Shown: positions 21,102-31,160, counted from the first letter of the stretch. The stretch is DNA of 38,126 bases from Verrucomicrobia bacterium UBA3841 (GCA_002392765.1 DGHT01000031.1:8323-46448); one strand, 5' to 3'. Numbers and translations are program-made. Notes: generated from the sequence alone by a model not told the origin.

Positions 21102-24100
21102 ATGAACAAGATAAAGCAGATGATGGTTGCAGTGGTCGCTTCGGCGATTGCGGTTTTGACCAATGCGGTCTTTGCCGCATCGCTCGACCTTGGCGGCGTC
21201 GCCAAAACCGTGACGGACGTGTCGGAACTTGCCGCGTACGACGGCATCACTAACTCATCCGGCGGAGACCCCGTGACGCTGACGTTCGACGTCGCGACCG
21301 ACATGGCTTACGCCGGGACGATTTCCGGCAACATCAAGGTCGTGAAGGAAGGCGCGGGGATGCTGACGCTGTCGGCAGACAACTCGTACACCGGCGGCAC
21401 GCAGATAAATGAAGGAAAACTGGCGGGAACGAGCAACAATCCGTTCGGCAACGACCATGCGAACAACCCTATCTACGTCAATACAGACCTCACTGACGGA
21501 CGTTCCACCACAACCGACACTTCAACCGCCGTTGTTTTCGCAAAGGCCGGGACAAGCGCTAGCGCACCGCAGACCTACGGCTACCCAATCACCTGCTCCG
21601 CCTGGTCGAACCATGGCGCGAGGCCTGGCGGCACCGGTACAGGTTCCGGCACACTATACAACATCGCTTTGGCTGGAGACTTCATAAAGCTCTCGGGCGA
21701 CATTACCGGCGGCGACATCTCGATACGCTGCGGGACTATCGGTGCCGACTGGAACGTAAACCCCGCCATCAAGAAAAGCCCGGCGTTTTCTGGCAATATC
21801 ACTGCGCTTGGCGGAAGTCTGGCGCTTTCGTCCCGCTCCCAAATTTTTGCGCTGTCGGGCGTCGTCAAGGTTGGCGCGGTCTATCAGCCGATTGCTTCAG
21901 ATTATCCTACGCCCGCAACGCTCTCGAATGCCGGCAACGAAATCGGGTGGTACGACTGCGGACGCTACAATAGCGGAGGCAAGGTCACGATTTCCGCCGC
22001 AGGAGCGATCAGCGGCGCCGTTCTCATTTCGACAACGGCCAACTTTGCCAAGACGGGGAACAACACATCCCAATCCTTTAAGCTTGGCAACTACGACCAT
22101 ACGATCAACTATCCTACGATCGACTATTTCACACCCCGTTCGCCGTCCGACTCGGTCGGCATGGCGAACGACTTCCATAACATATCATGCGACAAGACGC
22201 TGACGATGGCGGCTACTGCGACCGCGACGAACGATTGGTGCTTCAGCTACGACAAACTCGCTAACGCGAGCACTGCTTCGCTTGTGTGGGATCCGCAGGG
22301 GGACTTCTGGCTGTACAATGTTTCGCGCGCTCATCTCATCGGCGGCACGATTACAGTCAACCGCGGCGGATTTGCGATGGACGAGTACTGCTCGTTCTCC
22401 AACGTGACGGCAATCACGGTCGGTGCAGGCGCAGTATTCTCCAATGATACTTCCGTCGCCGAGTCGCTTAAGTCGTTGACTGCCTTGACGCTTGGCGCTG
22501 GCGCGAAGGCGTATTTGCCTGCCGATGCTCTCACGGCGGGAGCCGTCACGCTTTCGATCGCGTCTGACGCGGAGGTCGTGTTCCCGGAGGGATCGGAGTC
22601 GGTGACATTCTCTGACATTGTGATCGGCGGCAAGTACCTTGCGGCGGGATCGTATTCGGCGTCCGGCGAATGGGCGCGCGTCATTCCGCAGATAAAGAAC
22701 GTGGCGACGGTTGTCAACAACAAGACTGCCGGCAATGTCGAGACGGAGGAGGCAACATGGGATGCGGGCGGTGCCGATACGCTTCTGCACACAAAGGAGA
22801 ACTGGGCCGACAATACGACGCCCGACTTCTCGGCTCTGCCGGTTGAAGTCGCGTTCTCCGCTGGATCGCGTGCGACGGCGGATGCAAAGACTCTCATCGG
22901 TTCGATCACGCTTGACGCGCCTGGCGACTTCACTCTCGACGCATCGGGCGACGGCGCAATCAGGCTCTCCGGCGGCATCACGGCTGCGGACGACGAATCG
23001 ACTGCGCATGAGTACCTCGTTACGGCACCGCTCATGCTTGACGCGGGGCAGTGCTGGACCTTCGGCACGAATGCGAACGTCACGCTCGCCGGACCGGTCT
23101 CGACGCCTGAAAACACGCCGATCACGACTGAGGTTTCCTCCTACGAGACTCTTCGTTTCATCGGCACGGGCGAGACTGGCTACACCGGCACATGGTCGTT
23201 CCCGAACATGCGGTATCCGGCAGAAAGCTCATCCTATTACGGGACATGCATACTTGCGTCCGGCTTGAATCCCTTCGGAGGGGAAGGTGCGGTCGTTTCA
23301 ATCGCCGGCGGACTGCAAAACGGAAAAAAGCTCAATAGCGGAGCATTGATTTATAATGGAAATCAGAACGCTTTGATTCTCTCGAATGCGACGGTGGCGG
23401 CGACACTGGCGTTCCCTTATTCCACCAGGGAAGATCGCTATGGCGTATGGCTATATGCTGCGCCAAGCTCAACGAACGTCGTTTCGGGCGCGGTCACGAA
23501 CGCCACGAGAATCATCATTGGAGAAAATGCGCAGCTTACATTCAACGGTCCAGTGTCTATTCATGCGAACGACATGAGCACCGACCAATCGCTGTGCTTT
23601 CAGTTTAGCTACGAGGGCGGCACAGAGGCAACCAAGACATCCGTTGTGAGATTCAACGGGTGTGTGACATTCCCGACAGGTTCAAAGAAGGAATCTGACA
23701 TGGCGCAGATGTCGTATGCTACATACTGCTTCAATGCACCGTCCAACGTGGTGGACCGTGTCGGTGGCGGCAATTATTTCACGATCGAGACCGGTGCGGA
23801 CTATGCCTTTGCGGAAGGGCGGACGGCAGTCCTGTTCCGCTATAACGGGCCGAGCTATCTCAAACTCAACGGTCACTCCCAGCACATCGGTTCAATCAAC
23901 AGCGGACATGCAAATACGGAAATCTCCTCGACTGCACCTGCGACCCTTCGCGTCAACCAGACGAACGACGTTGTGTATGCAGGATTTGTCTCCTCGAACA
24001 TCGTGTTTGTGAAGGAAGGCGCCGCGCAGCTCGGCTTCTCGAAGGCCGACGCCCTTAAGGGGGCGGTAAGAGTTGTCGCGGGGACGCTTGCGCCTGAAGC

Positions 24101-24341
24101 GGGCGCGCTCGCGACCTCCGCCCAGCTCGCGTTCGAGGGCGGCACGCTGTCGCTCCCGGCGGGAGAGACGGTCATCCATCGCGTCGATTACCTCGAAGAC
24201 GGCGAGCTCAAGTCGCTTCCAAAGGGAACCTACAGCGCGGGCGACGGATCGAAGATCGGCTCGCATCTGACCGGCAGCGGCACCTTGCGCGTAAGGACGA
24301 GCGACGTCGTGAGCAGTGGTCTCTTGATTTTCGTGAGGTGA
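21102..24341 (+). CDS. Exported autotransporter-associated beta-strand repeat (PATR) protein
   Basis: 1079 residues with a Sec signal peptide (cleavage about VFAA|S, residue 26). A PATR motif is clear at residues 84-108 (GAGMLTLSADNSYTGGT followed by INEGKL), and a degenerate one at about 955-1010 (VYAGFVSSNIVFVKEGAAQLGF). The rest is Thr/Gly/Ala-rich and predicted beta-helical. No C-terminal autotransporter barrel, PEP-CTERM or LPXTG signal is visible, so how it is held at the surface is unclear. PATR proteins are abundant in Verrucomicrobia-Kiritimatiellota and are thought to act as adhesins or surface scaffolds. AAAGGAA precedes the ATG 29 nt after the SIS gene. Confidence 0.82.
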   Translation: MNKIKQMMVAVVASAIAVLTNAVFAASLDLGGVAKTVTDVSELAAYDGITNSSGGDPVTLTFDVATDMAYAGTISGNIKVVKEGAGMLTLSADNSYTGGTQINEGKLAGTSNNPFGNDHANNPIYVNTDLTDGRSTTTDTSTAVVFAKAGTSASAPQTYGYPITCSAWSNHGARPGGTGTGSGTLYNIALAGDFIKLSGDITGGDISIRCGTIGADWNVNPAIKKSPAFSGNITALGGSLALSSRSQIFALSGVVKVGAVYQPIASDYPTPATLSNAGNEIGWYDCGRYNSGGKVTISAAGAISGAVLISTTANFAKTGNNTSQSFKLGNYDHTINYPTIDYFTPRSPSDSVGMANDFHNISCDKTLTMAATATATNDWCFSYDKLANASTASLVWDPQGDFWLYNVSRAHLIGGTITVNRGGFAMDEYCSFSNVTAITVGAGAVFSNDTSVAESLKSLTALTLGAGAKAYLPADALTAGAVTLSIASDAEVVFPEGSESVTFSDIVIGGKYLAAGSYSASGEWARVIPQIKNVATVVNNKTAGNVETEEATWDAGGADTLLHTKENWADNTTPDFSALPVEVAFSAGSRATADAKTLIGSITLDAPGDFTLDASGDGAIRLSGGITAADDESTAHEYLVTAPLMLDAGQCWTFGTNANVTLAGPVSTPENTPITTEVSSYETLRFIGTGETGYTGTWSFPNMRYPAESSSYYGTCILASGLNPFGGEGAVVSIAGGLQNGKKLNSGALIYNGNQNALILSNATVAATLAFPYSTREDRYGVWLYAAPSSTNVVSGAVTNATRIIIGENAQLTFNGPVSIHANDMSTDQSLCFQFSYEGGTEATKTSVVRFNGCVTFPTGSKKESDMAQMSYATYCFNAPSNVVDRVGGGNYFTIETGADYAFAEGRTAVLFRYNGPSYLKLNGHSQHIGSINSGHANTEISSTAPATLRVNQTNDVVYAGFVSSNIVFVKEGAAQLGFSKADALKGAVRVVAGTLAPEAGALATSAQLAFEGGTLSLPAGETVIHRVDYLEDGELKSLPKGTYSAGDGSKIGSHLTGSGTLRVRTSDVVSSGLLIFVR

Positions 24342-24352
24342 GACGATAGTGC

Positions 24353-24426
24353 GGGAGGGCGCGTGTCCTCACGCGCCGCGGCGGCTGGGGACGGCCGCCC
24401 TCCCGTTGGGGTCATCGCGCCCTACC
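24353..24426. repeat. REP-like double hairpin plus half-REP
   Basis: GGGAGGG (24353) and CCCTCCC (24398-24404) bracket two hairpins: GGCGCGTG-TCCT-CACGCGCC (perfect 8 bp, 24358-24377) and GGCGGC/GCCGCC (24380-24399). A half-element, GGGGTCATCGCGCCCTACC (24408-24426), follows; the complete hairpin form occurs at 33359-33385. It may end transcription of the beta-strand gene. Confidence 0.75.
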
Positions 24427-24454
24427 GGGTCTGCCGCCAACTGCTTGACGGCAA

Positions 24455-24486
24455 GTTGAAAGGTTGAAAGGTTGAAAAGTTGAAAG
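24455..24486 (+). repeat. Octamer tandem array GTTGAAAR x4 upstream of the C69 peptidase
   Basis: Four perfect-period 8-nt units (GTTGAAAG, GTTGAAAG, GTTGAAAA, GTTGAAAG), ending 2 nt before the ATG at 24489. The GAAAG of the last unit is the only Shine-Dalgarno-like sequence for that gene. Confidence 0.9.
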
Positions 24487-24488
24487 TA

Positions 24489-26015
24489 ATGAAAAAATTT
24501 CTTATATGCGTGGTGGCGATTGCGTCGCTTTTCGCCGCAGATGCCTGCACGGGCGTCTATGTCGGCCGTGCCGCGAGCGAGGATGGCACGACGATGATCT
24601 GCCGCACCGTTGACGACTGGTCGATGGCGTTCTGGCACTTCGGGACGGTCGTCCCGCACAAGGTGAGTGATCCGGCAATTGTCTATCGCGGCTACCATGG
24701 CTTCGAGCGTGCTTGGCCAAAAGAGACGTATCGCTACGTCTGTACGCCGAGAGCCAGGCAATTCAGATCTGGCCGTTTCGCGTCGCTCGCGATGAACGAA
24801 AAAGGCGTTGCCATCACCGGAACGGTCACGGCATGGCCGAAGCATTCCCTCATCAACGGCGACCCGTTCGTGAAGACAGGCGCGACCGAGGAATCCGTCC
24901 CCGAATACCTGATTGCCTGTTCGGCAAGTGCAAGGGAGGCCGTGGACAACCTCACGGCGATCATGCGCGAAAACGGCAACGCCGAGGGGAACATCTACAT
25001 GTTCGCCGACCAGCGGGAGGCGTGGTATGTAGAGACATATTCCGGGCACGAGTGGTGCGCCGTGCGGATGCCCGAAGACCGCATGGCAGCATTCGGAAAC
25101 GAGTACATGCTCGGCGAGATCGACCCCAAAGCGGACGGCGTACTCGTCTCGCCGGGGCTGTATGCGCTCATCGAGCGGACCGGCAGCGCGGTTAAGGGGA
25201 CGGGCGGACGCATACACCTCGCGGCATCGTGCGGTGCCAGGCTCATCGATTTCTCAAACATGCGCACATGGTGGGGACGGCGCTTTTTCGCTCCGGGTTC
25301 CGTCGGGGAATACTCCACCGATGTCCGGCACGAGGCATTCTTCAGGCCGTCGAAAAAGGTATCCAAGGCCGATGTGTTCGCCTTCTTCCGTTCTCGCTAC
25401 GAGGGGACGGACCTGTGCCCCGAGACGAGCCATCTCGACTACATCAAGTTCGTTGGCACGGAGAATCAGGAGAACGAACATGTTCTCTCGGTCAGAAGCG
25501 ACGTGCCCGCCGAGTTCGCGGTGACGAGCTGGACGGCGTTCGGGCCGGCCGACCATTCCGTGTTCTTCCCGATTCCGTCGGCTCTCGACCGTTTCGAGCC
25601 GGAGTTCGGGACGGACAGCCCCGACGGGGCGGAGTGGGGCGCCAAGAACGAGTTCTCGGCGGCGAACGCGATCCGGCGGCTCGCAACGCTTGCACGAATC
25701 GACAGGGAGCGCTATGGTAATGGCGTCCGCGCCTATTGGAGGGAACTTGAAACGCGCTACCTGCGAGAGTGGCCGGAAGTCCAGGCCAAGGCCTTCGCAG
25801 CCGGCGACCGCCTGAAGACCGCGGCGATCCTTTCGGACTATTCTCGCTCCTGCCAGCGGGAGGTGGACAAGGCGGCGAAGGGACTTTTCGGCGACCTTGT
25901 CCAATATATGGTCACCGACATTCGCACGGTTCGATGGCATCCTTCCGCCGACGGCTACGGCATTGAGCCGATTCCCGTGAATCCCCCGTTCCGTCCGGTG
26001 CATTGCGATCGGTAA
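24489..26015 (+). CDS. Exported peptidase family C69 (dipeptidase) protein
   Basis: 508 residues. The N-terminus is a signal peptide ending AADA|C; the Cys at residue 20 begins the CTGVYVG motif of family C69 (PF03577) Ntn-hydrolases, whose Cys is the nucleophile after N-terminal processing. Further C69 features are TVDDW, NEKGVAITGTV and the segment AEGNIYMFADQREAWYVETYSGHEW. These enzymes cleave dipeptides or N-terminal amino acids. The ATG at 24489 is preferred over an in-frame TTG at 24480 that lies in the octamer array. Signal cleavage could directly expose the catalytic Cys. The first gene of the exported-protein run after the repeat cluster. Confidence 0.88.
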   Translation: MKKFLICVVAIASLFAADACTGVYVGRAASEDGTTMICRTVDDWSMAFWHFGTVVPHKVSDPAIVYRGYHGFERAWPKETYRYVCTPRARQFRSGRFASLAMNEKGVAITGTVTAWPKHSLINGDPFVKTGATEESVPEYLIACSASAREAVDNLTAIMRENGNAEGNIYMFADQREAWYVETYSGHEWCAVRMPEDRMAAFGNEYMLGEIDPKADGVLVSPGLYALIERTGSAVKGTGGRIHLAASCGARLIDFSNMRTWWGRRFFAPGSVGEYSTDVRHEAFFRPSKKVSKADVFAFFRSRYEGTDLCPETSHLDYIKFVGTENQENEHVLSVRSDVPAEFAVTSWTAFGPADHSVFFPIPSALDRFEPEFGTDSPDGAEWGAKNEFSAANAIRRLATLARIDRERYGNGVRAYWRELETRYLREWPEVQAKAFAAGDRLKTAAILSDYSRSCQREVDKAAKGLFGDLVQYMVTDIRTVRWHPSADGYGIEPIPVNPPFRPVHCDR

Positions 26016-26051
26016 GCTTGACCATTCAGGGGTTGTAAAGAAAGAAATGAC

Positions 26052-27608
26052 ATGACGAGAAAGATACGACAGATGAATGCTGCGTTGGTTGTGGCGGCGG
26101 TCGTTGCCGGCGTTGCGGCTAATGCGGAAGTGGTGTCGTTCAAGGACGCCGCGAAGATCAAGAGCTGGGATGCGTGGGACGACCACAAGAAGCCCGAGCC
26201 GCCGAAGGAAAAAACCTGTGTCACTTGGAAGAAACTCAACGAACTTGACGTGGGTCTCAAGGAGATCGGACGACTTGCCGTCCGGGATGCGAAGGACATA
26301 AAGTCGTCTAAGTGGTCCGTTGGCTGCGAGACAATGGACCGCGACTACTCCGACTGGAACGTATACAAGCACCTGCTCGCACCGCTCGGTGTCAAGCACG
26401 GACGGCTTTTCTCCGGCTGGGCGAAGACCGAGCAGGAGAAGGGCAAGTACGATTTCACTTGGCTCGATCCGCAGGTTAGGGAAATGGCGGCGATGGGCGT
26501 GAAGCCGTGGATATGCCTTTCCTACGGGAACCCTGTGTGGGGTAGCGACTTCCGCCTCGGCATGCGCGTCAAGCAGGTGACGGACAGCCCCGAGGCGTTC
26601 GAGGCGTGGCTCCGCTACTGCACTGCGTGCGTCGAACGCTATAAGGATGTTGTGGATGAATGGGAGATATGGAACGAACCGTTCGGGCAGGGACAAGAAT
26701 ACGCGGAACTGTTCTACCGCACGGCGAAGGCGGTTCGCGCAGTGCAGCCGGAGGCCAGGATTTTCTGCACGGCGATTACGTTCCCCACGGACTACGAATG
26801 CGTTCTCGAAAAGCTGAAGAAGGAGAATGCCCTCGGCTTGGGATCCTACTTCATCTACCATCCCTACCACCAGAACCCTGACAGCTCGTATGCGCGGATG
26901 GCCGAGCCGCTTCGCAGACTGGTGAAGTCGTATTCGGATACGTTCGACATCATGCAGGGCGAGGTTGGCTGCCCCGCGCAGCTGGAGTTCGCGCATGCGA
27001 TGAACCAGATAGAGTGGACGGAATATTCGCAGGCCAAGTGGAACCTCCGCCGCACGATAGGCGATGCGGTGCGGTCGATACCATGCAACGTGTTCACGAT
27101 GATCGACCTTCAGTACACGTTCATGCTCCAGAGCTTCGGACTCGTCCGCTCCAATACGCTCAAGGAATTTGTTTACCGCCGTCCAAGCTATTTCGCCATG
27201 CAGAACGTCTTCAGTTACATCGACGACGAAGTGCGTCCGGTTGGCGTCTGCACCAATGTTCCGTTCATAGTCGAGAGCCGCTTTGACCCGCGCGATACTG
27301 CCGCGCGGATGCTTACGGAGGCGAAGTTCTCGAGGCACGGGCAAAATGTCGTGTTCTTATGGTATTCGGACAGCCGTCCTTCGGACATGCTCGGTTTCGA
27401 CCGCATAACGCTCAAGTTCGCCGCGAACTTGGAGAGCCCCGTCTGGGTGGACATGATAACCGGGCGGGTATTCGAAATTCCCGCCGAGAGCGTAGAAAGG
27501 AAGGATGGAGCAATGGTTCTGAAGAACCTGCCAATATGGGATTCGCCAGTCATGGTTGCCGACATCGCAAGCGTCCCGATGCGAGAGGATAGAAGGGCTG
27601 GAAATTAA
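26052..27608 (+). CDS. Exported GH39-like (clan GH-A) glycoside hydrolase
   Basis: 518 residues with a signal peptide (cleavage about VAANA, residue 25). The (beta/alpha)8 barrel covers about 95-400: LGVKHGRLFSGWAKTEQEKG, acid/base E209 in EIWNEPF, and probable nucleophile E304 in MQGEVGCP. The two Glu residues are on beta-4 and beta-7 spacing expected for clan GH-A, so the mechanism should be retaining. The substrate may be a beta-xyloside or related glycoside but cannot be read off. A beta-sandwich-like C-terminus follows. Same strand and close spacing (36 nt) after the C69 gene. Confidence 0.82.
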   Translation: MTRKIRQMNAALVVAAVVAGVAANAEVVSFKDAAKIKSWDAWDDHKKPEPPKEKTCVTWKKLNELDVGLKEIGRLAVRDAKDIKSSKWSVGCETMDRDYSDWNVYKHLLAPLGVKHGRLFSGWAKTEQEKGKYDFTWLDPQVREMAAMGVKPWICLSYGNPVWGSDFRLGMRVKQVTDSPEAFEAWLRYCTACVERYKDVVDEWEIWNEPFGQGQEYAELFYRTAKAVRAVQPEARIFCTAITFPTDYECVLEKLKKENALGLGSYFIYHPYHQNPDSSYARMAEPLRRLVKSYSDTFDIMQGEVGCPAQLEFAHAMNQIEWTEYSQAKWNLRRTIGDAVRSIPCNVFTMIDLQYTFMLQSFGLVRSNTLKEFVYRRPSYFAMQNVFSYIDDEVRPVGVCTNVPFIVESRFDPRDTAARMLTEAKFSRHGQNVVFLWYSDSRPSDMLGFDRITLKFAANLESPVWVDMITGRVFEIPAESVERKDGAMVLKNLPIWDSPVMVADIASVPMREDRRAGN

Positions 27609-27650
27609 GGAGCTTATCAATAAGATGACAATGAAAGGAGCGTGGCATTG

Positions 27651-30600
27651 ATGAGAACGATGTGCGGAACAATTCTGGCGGCAGCGGTCGCGATTGCGTC
27701 CAACGCGGCTCTTGCGGGCGGAACCGTGTTCGAGAACTGGTCCGAAACGACGGCGGGCGTGAACATGTCCGAGGACGGAGGCAGGGGGTGGGTCCACGCC
27801 CTTGCTGAAAACGGACAGAAGAAGGGCCGGTTCCTTGCCACGATCGGTGCGAAACTAACCGATCTTTCAAAAATAAAAACTGGCTTTAGCGAAGGGCGTC
27901 TTGTCGTTGACACGACAGAATGCGACTTCTCCCAGTCCGGATCTTTCGTCCAGATTCTGTTCGCGATGCCGCTCGCGGACATGCCGTCCGGGTCGAAGGT
28001 CGATTTCATCGCGGAGATGAAGGCTACGCCCGGCAGTCGCTGGAAAATCGGCCACAGCGGGCATTTCACTGACGATGCCGCTCCGGTGGACAAAAGCAAG
28101 GGCACGAAGCGTCACCACTACTGGAACAATACGCAGGTCATGGCCGAAGACGGGTCGGTGCGGCCATACGTCTATTCGCGCGCGATACCGCCTGGGTTAA
28201 AAGGCATTTCGTTCGACATCCGCCTCGAGTCGCCGGGCGTGTACGAGTTCGGCAAACTGTCGTGGGGAGTCTCGAAGGATGCCAGTCCGCAGATCGATCC
28301 CAAGCGGAACCTTCTCATCAACGGCGGCGCGGAGCGCGGCTGGTACGGCACGGCGATGGCGAACACGATCTGCTATTCCGAGACGGGGCGGTTCCTCGGA
28401 CAGGACGGACACTGGTTCACGACCTCCACCGAGCCCGCGATAGACGCCGAAGAAAAACATTCAGGGCGTGCGTCGTTCCGGTTCCATGTCGACCATGATC
28501 GCGAGTCTATTCCCGCGTGGGGACCCTACAACATGGAGTTCAACGCCATTCCAGTCGTTCCGGGCAAGCCGCTGGCATTCACGTGTTGGGCGAAGGCGGA
28601 CCGCGACGGACGCCGCCTGAGCCTGCGCCTAAGGGCGGAGGGCGGCGGATCGTACACCGCAACTTTGAAACTTACCACGGAATGGAAGCGATACAAGCTT
28701 TTCGTCAAAAGAGCAGGGGATCAGCAGAACGGGAGCTGGGGCGACCTTAGCGCGAATGCCTACGGGCTTTACGTGCCGCGTCTCGACTTCATCTCGCCCG
28801 GCACGTTCTGGGTGGACGACTGCGGCATTTTCCAGGCGGAGGACGGCGACTACGAACTCGAGCCGATCTGCGCGAGCGGCGTCATAAACAAGAAGTCGGC
28901 GGTTTACTGCACGGGAGAGAAAATCGAGGCGCGGATCAAGGTCGCCGATGGGAGAGCCTCCATCTTGGCGGCGGAATCCAGCGGCGCCGGGACGGCGGCT
29001 TTCCCAGTCGCCCGCGCGACGGTTTCGTCCAGGGCGCTGAACTATCGGGGCGAGACGGTCGCGACGACGGCGGAGCGCATCGTGTCTCTGAAAAACGGCG
29101 CGGCGGAATTCAGCGAAGAGTTGAAGCTGCCTGCCGCGTTCCGCGGGCCAGTCCAGTGGCTTTTCACGGTCAAGGCCGACGGCGGCGTGTCGCAGCAGGT
29201 AGGCTTCAATCTTGGCGTCATCGACGGACGAAAGCCCCTCCTGAAGCGGTTCGGCTACAACATCTACTATGACGGAAACATCCCGCGCCTCATTGAACTC
29301 TTCAAGGACTTCCGCATCGGCTCGGTGCGGATCTGGGACGACAACCTGCGCACCGACCGCCACATAGAGGAAATCAAAAGGTTCCACGAGGCAGGAATAG
29401 ACGTCCTCTACTGCTTTGCGAACGCCGGAGTTCTTCCTTTCGGCAAGCGCCATCTCGTGGTGAAGGATCCAGCGGAGTGGCAGGACCACATTGCGTACGT
29501 CGTCACGAACGCCCTTGGGAAGGTCTATGCCTACGAGATACTAAATGAGCCGAACGCGCGTTCGGGTATGGGAAAAAATCCTGATCCGGAGAAATACGAT
29601 CTCATCACGACCGAGACCGACGCCTGGTGCATCAAGGTCGCGTCGGAGGCGATACGCAAATACGACAAGAAGGCGCTTGTCGCCGGCCCCACCACCTGCC
29701 ACACCGACCTCGGATGGACTCTGGACGTCCTGTCGCGCGGCGCGGCGAAGCATCTCGACATAATTACAGAGCATCCCTATTTCAGCCTGGCCGAAGTGCC
29801 GGACTATGCAAAGCAGGTGGGTACGCTCATAAGGGAGGGGTCCCGCATCAAGGGAAGCCCAATGCGGTCATGGGCGACGGAGCGCGGCAAGACCACGCCG
29901 TCGAACCCAGAGAACGGCTGCATATATCCGAAGGACGTGGAGAGCGCGGCAAAGAACGTCCGCACGATGATCATCAGCTTCGCGGGCGGCAGCGAGCGCT
30001 TCTTCGACTTCCAGCTCTGTACCTTCAACTGCATGTTTCAGTTCACGAGCAACCACAACGGCAACCCGGACAACGACTATACGGCCCGTCCATGCTGCCT
30101 GCCGTATGCCGAGCGCGCACTGATGGATCTTATCGAGGATGCGCCATGCGTGAAGGAGCTGAACGCCGGCGTCGCCTGCCGCGCATACGTCTTCGACCGG
30201 GGCGACAGGCGTGTCGTGGCGATATGGAAGTTCATGGGAGAGCCGAGGACGGTGAAGCTCCCGCGCCGGGCGCTAGTGTACGACTTCATGGGCACGCCCT
30301 CGCGCAGGGAGGAACTCGTTCTCGACATCTTTCCGCAGTACATGGTCACGAAGGCTCCTGTCGAAAAGATCGAGGGCGTGTTCGCGAAGCTCGACTTCGG
30401 CGCGGACGCCGTAGCCGTCGAGGAGAAGCGCGAACAGCTGAAGGTTCCGTTCTTCGAGAAGAACGTCGATTGGTCGAGGGCGGCCGTTGTGCGCGGGAAG
30501 AAGGCTGACGCGGGGGCGGCCAGGAACAATACTATGCCCGTGAACGAACCGAAAGACGGCGATGCGCTGGAGGTGCGCCTCGCGTGGAACAGGTCGGGTC

Positions 30601-31088
30601 TGATGATGCGCGTCGCCGTGGAGAAGGATGGCTTCAACCCCGTTGCCGACAGGGTGATGAACACATGGCAGGGCGACGGACTCCAGATCGCGTTTGACAC
30701 GATGAAGAACGCGCAGAAGCTCGCGCACGGCTACGATGACGAGGACTTCGAGTACGACCTTGCGATGTTCAAGGGGAAGCCCACGGTGTTCCGCCGCAAG
30801 GCGTCGCTCGCATACCATGATTCTCTCACCAAGCCGCTTGGCGTGGTGGAGGATGTCGCGCTCGACATCGCGCACGAGGGACGCAAGACGATCTACACGA
30901 TAAAGTTCTCGCCGCAGGCCGTTTCGCCGTTCCGCCTCAATGCGGGCGAGTCGATGCGCTTCGCGGTGCTTGCGAACCTGAATGACGGCAAGACGCGCTA
31001 CGGCGCGCTCGAGACCGCGCCGGGAATACTAGTAAATGGCAAGTGGCCCTACGGCTTCCAGGAACTGGTACTTGTTGAAACTCCGTAA
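27651..31088 (+). CDS. Large exported GH-A glycoside hydrolase with carbohydrate-binding modules
   Basis: 1145 residues. The ATG at 27651 is chosen because AAAGGAG is 10 nt upstream (a GTG at 27642 is too close to it); this gives a clean signal peptide ending NAALA. The N-terminal ~400 residues hold two jelly-roll/CBM-like domains. A catalytic barrel (about 520-830) has acid/base E633 in EILNEPNA and candidate nucleophile E744 in WATERGK. The C-terminus (about 930-1145) is CBM9/DOMON-like (VRLAWNRSGLMMRV, then WQGDGLQIAFDT). Residues 433-453 (begin DGRASILAAESS) are a translated REP element and look foreign. Likely acts on a plant or algal polysaccharide outside the cytoplasm. Confidence 0.8.
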   Translation: MRTMCGTILAAAVAIASNAALAGGTVFENWSETTAGVNMSEDGGRGWVHALAENGQKKGRFLATIGAKLTDLSKIKTGFSEGRLVVDTTECDFSQSGSFVQILFAMPLADMPSGSKVDFIAEMKATPGSRWKIGHSGHFTDDAAPVDKSKGTKRHHYWNNTQVMAEDGSVRPYVYSRAIPPGLKGISFDIRLESPGVYEFGKLSWGVSKDASPQIDPKRNLLINGGAERGWYGTAMANTICYSETGRFLGQDGHWFTTSTEPAIDAEEKHSGRASFRFHVDHDRESIPAWGPYNMEFNAIPVVPGKPLAFTCWAKADRDGRRLSLRLRAEGGGSYTATLKLTTEWKRYKLFVKRAGDQQNGSWGDLSANAYGLYVPRLDFISPGTFWVDDCGIFQAEDGDYELEPICASGVINKKSAVYCTGEKIEARIKVADGRASILAAESSGAGTAAFPVARATVSSRALNYRGETVATTAERIVSLKNGAAEFSEELKLPAAFRGPVQWLFTVKADGGVSQQVGFNLGVIDGRKPLLKRFGYNIYYDGNIPRLIELFKDFRIGSVRIWDDNLRTDRHIEEIKRFHEAGIDVLYCFANAGVLPFGKRHLVVKDPAEWQDHIAYVVTNALGKVYAYEILNEPNARSGMGKNPDPEKYDLITTETDAWCIKVASEAIRKYDKKALVAGPTTCHTDLGWTLDVLSRGAAKHLDIITEHPYFSLAEVPDYAKQVGTLIREGSRIKGSPMRSWATERGKTTPSNPENGCIYPKDVESAAKNVRTMIISFAGGSERFFDFQLCTFNCMFQFTSNHNGNPDNDYTARPCCLPYAERALMDLIEDAPCVKELNAGVACRAYVFDRGDRRVVAIWKFMGEPRTVKLPRRALVYDFMGTPSRREELVLDIFPQYMVTKAPVEKIEGVFAKLDFGADAVAVEEKREQLKVPFFEKNVDWSRAAVVRGKKADAGAARNNTMPVNEPKDGDALEVRLAWNRSGLMMRVAVEKDGFNPVADRVMNTWQGDGLQIAFDTMKNAQKLAHGYDDEDFEYDLAMFKGKPTVFRRKASLAYHDSLTKPLGVVEDVALDIAHEGRKTIYTIKFSPQAVSPFRLNAGESMRFAVLANLNDGKTRYGALETAPGILVNGKWPYGFQELVLVETP
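28947..29009 (+). repeat. Translated hairpin element of the 17.4-kb family inside the GH gene
   Basis: 63 nt (21 codons) matching the reverse complement of the 17.48-17.54 kb part of the hairpin cluster: a CATCTTGGCGGC arm, a spacer, then GGGACGGCGGCTTTCCCAGTC-type sequence. The left arms of both hairpins have mismatches, so it is an older insertion. Inserted in frame without stop. Confidence 0.8.
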
Positions 31089-31100
31089 ACTTTGTTTCTA

Positions 31101-31155
31101 GTTGAAAAGTTGAAAGGTTGAAAAGTTGAAAGGTTGAAAGGTGAAAGGTTGAAGG
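31101..31155 (+). repeat. Octamer tandem array GTTGAAAR x7 upstream of the GH16 gene
   Basis: Seven 8-nt units, the sixth lacking one T and the seventh ending GG. It fills the gap between the GH stop and the GH16 ATG at 31161. The AAGGG at its end is the best ribosome-binding sequence present. Confidence 0.9.
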
Positions 31156-31160
31156 GTCAA

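Noticed and set aside
25254..27344. A 696-codon minus-strand frame opposite the C69 and GH39-like genes
   Set aside because: Same reason: it mirrors the codon structure of real genes on the plus strand and has no recognisable motif or start signal.
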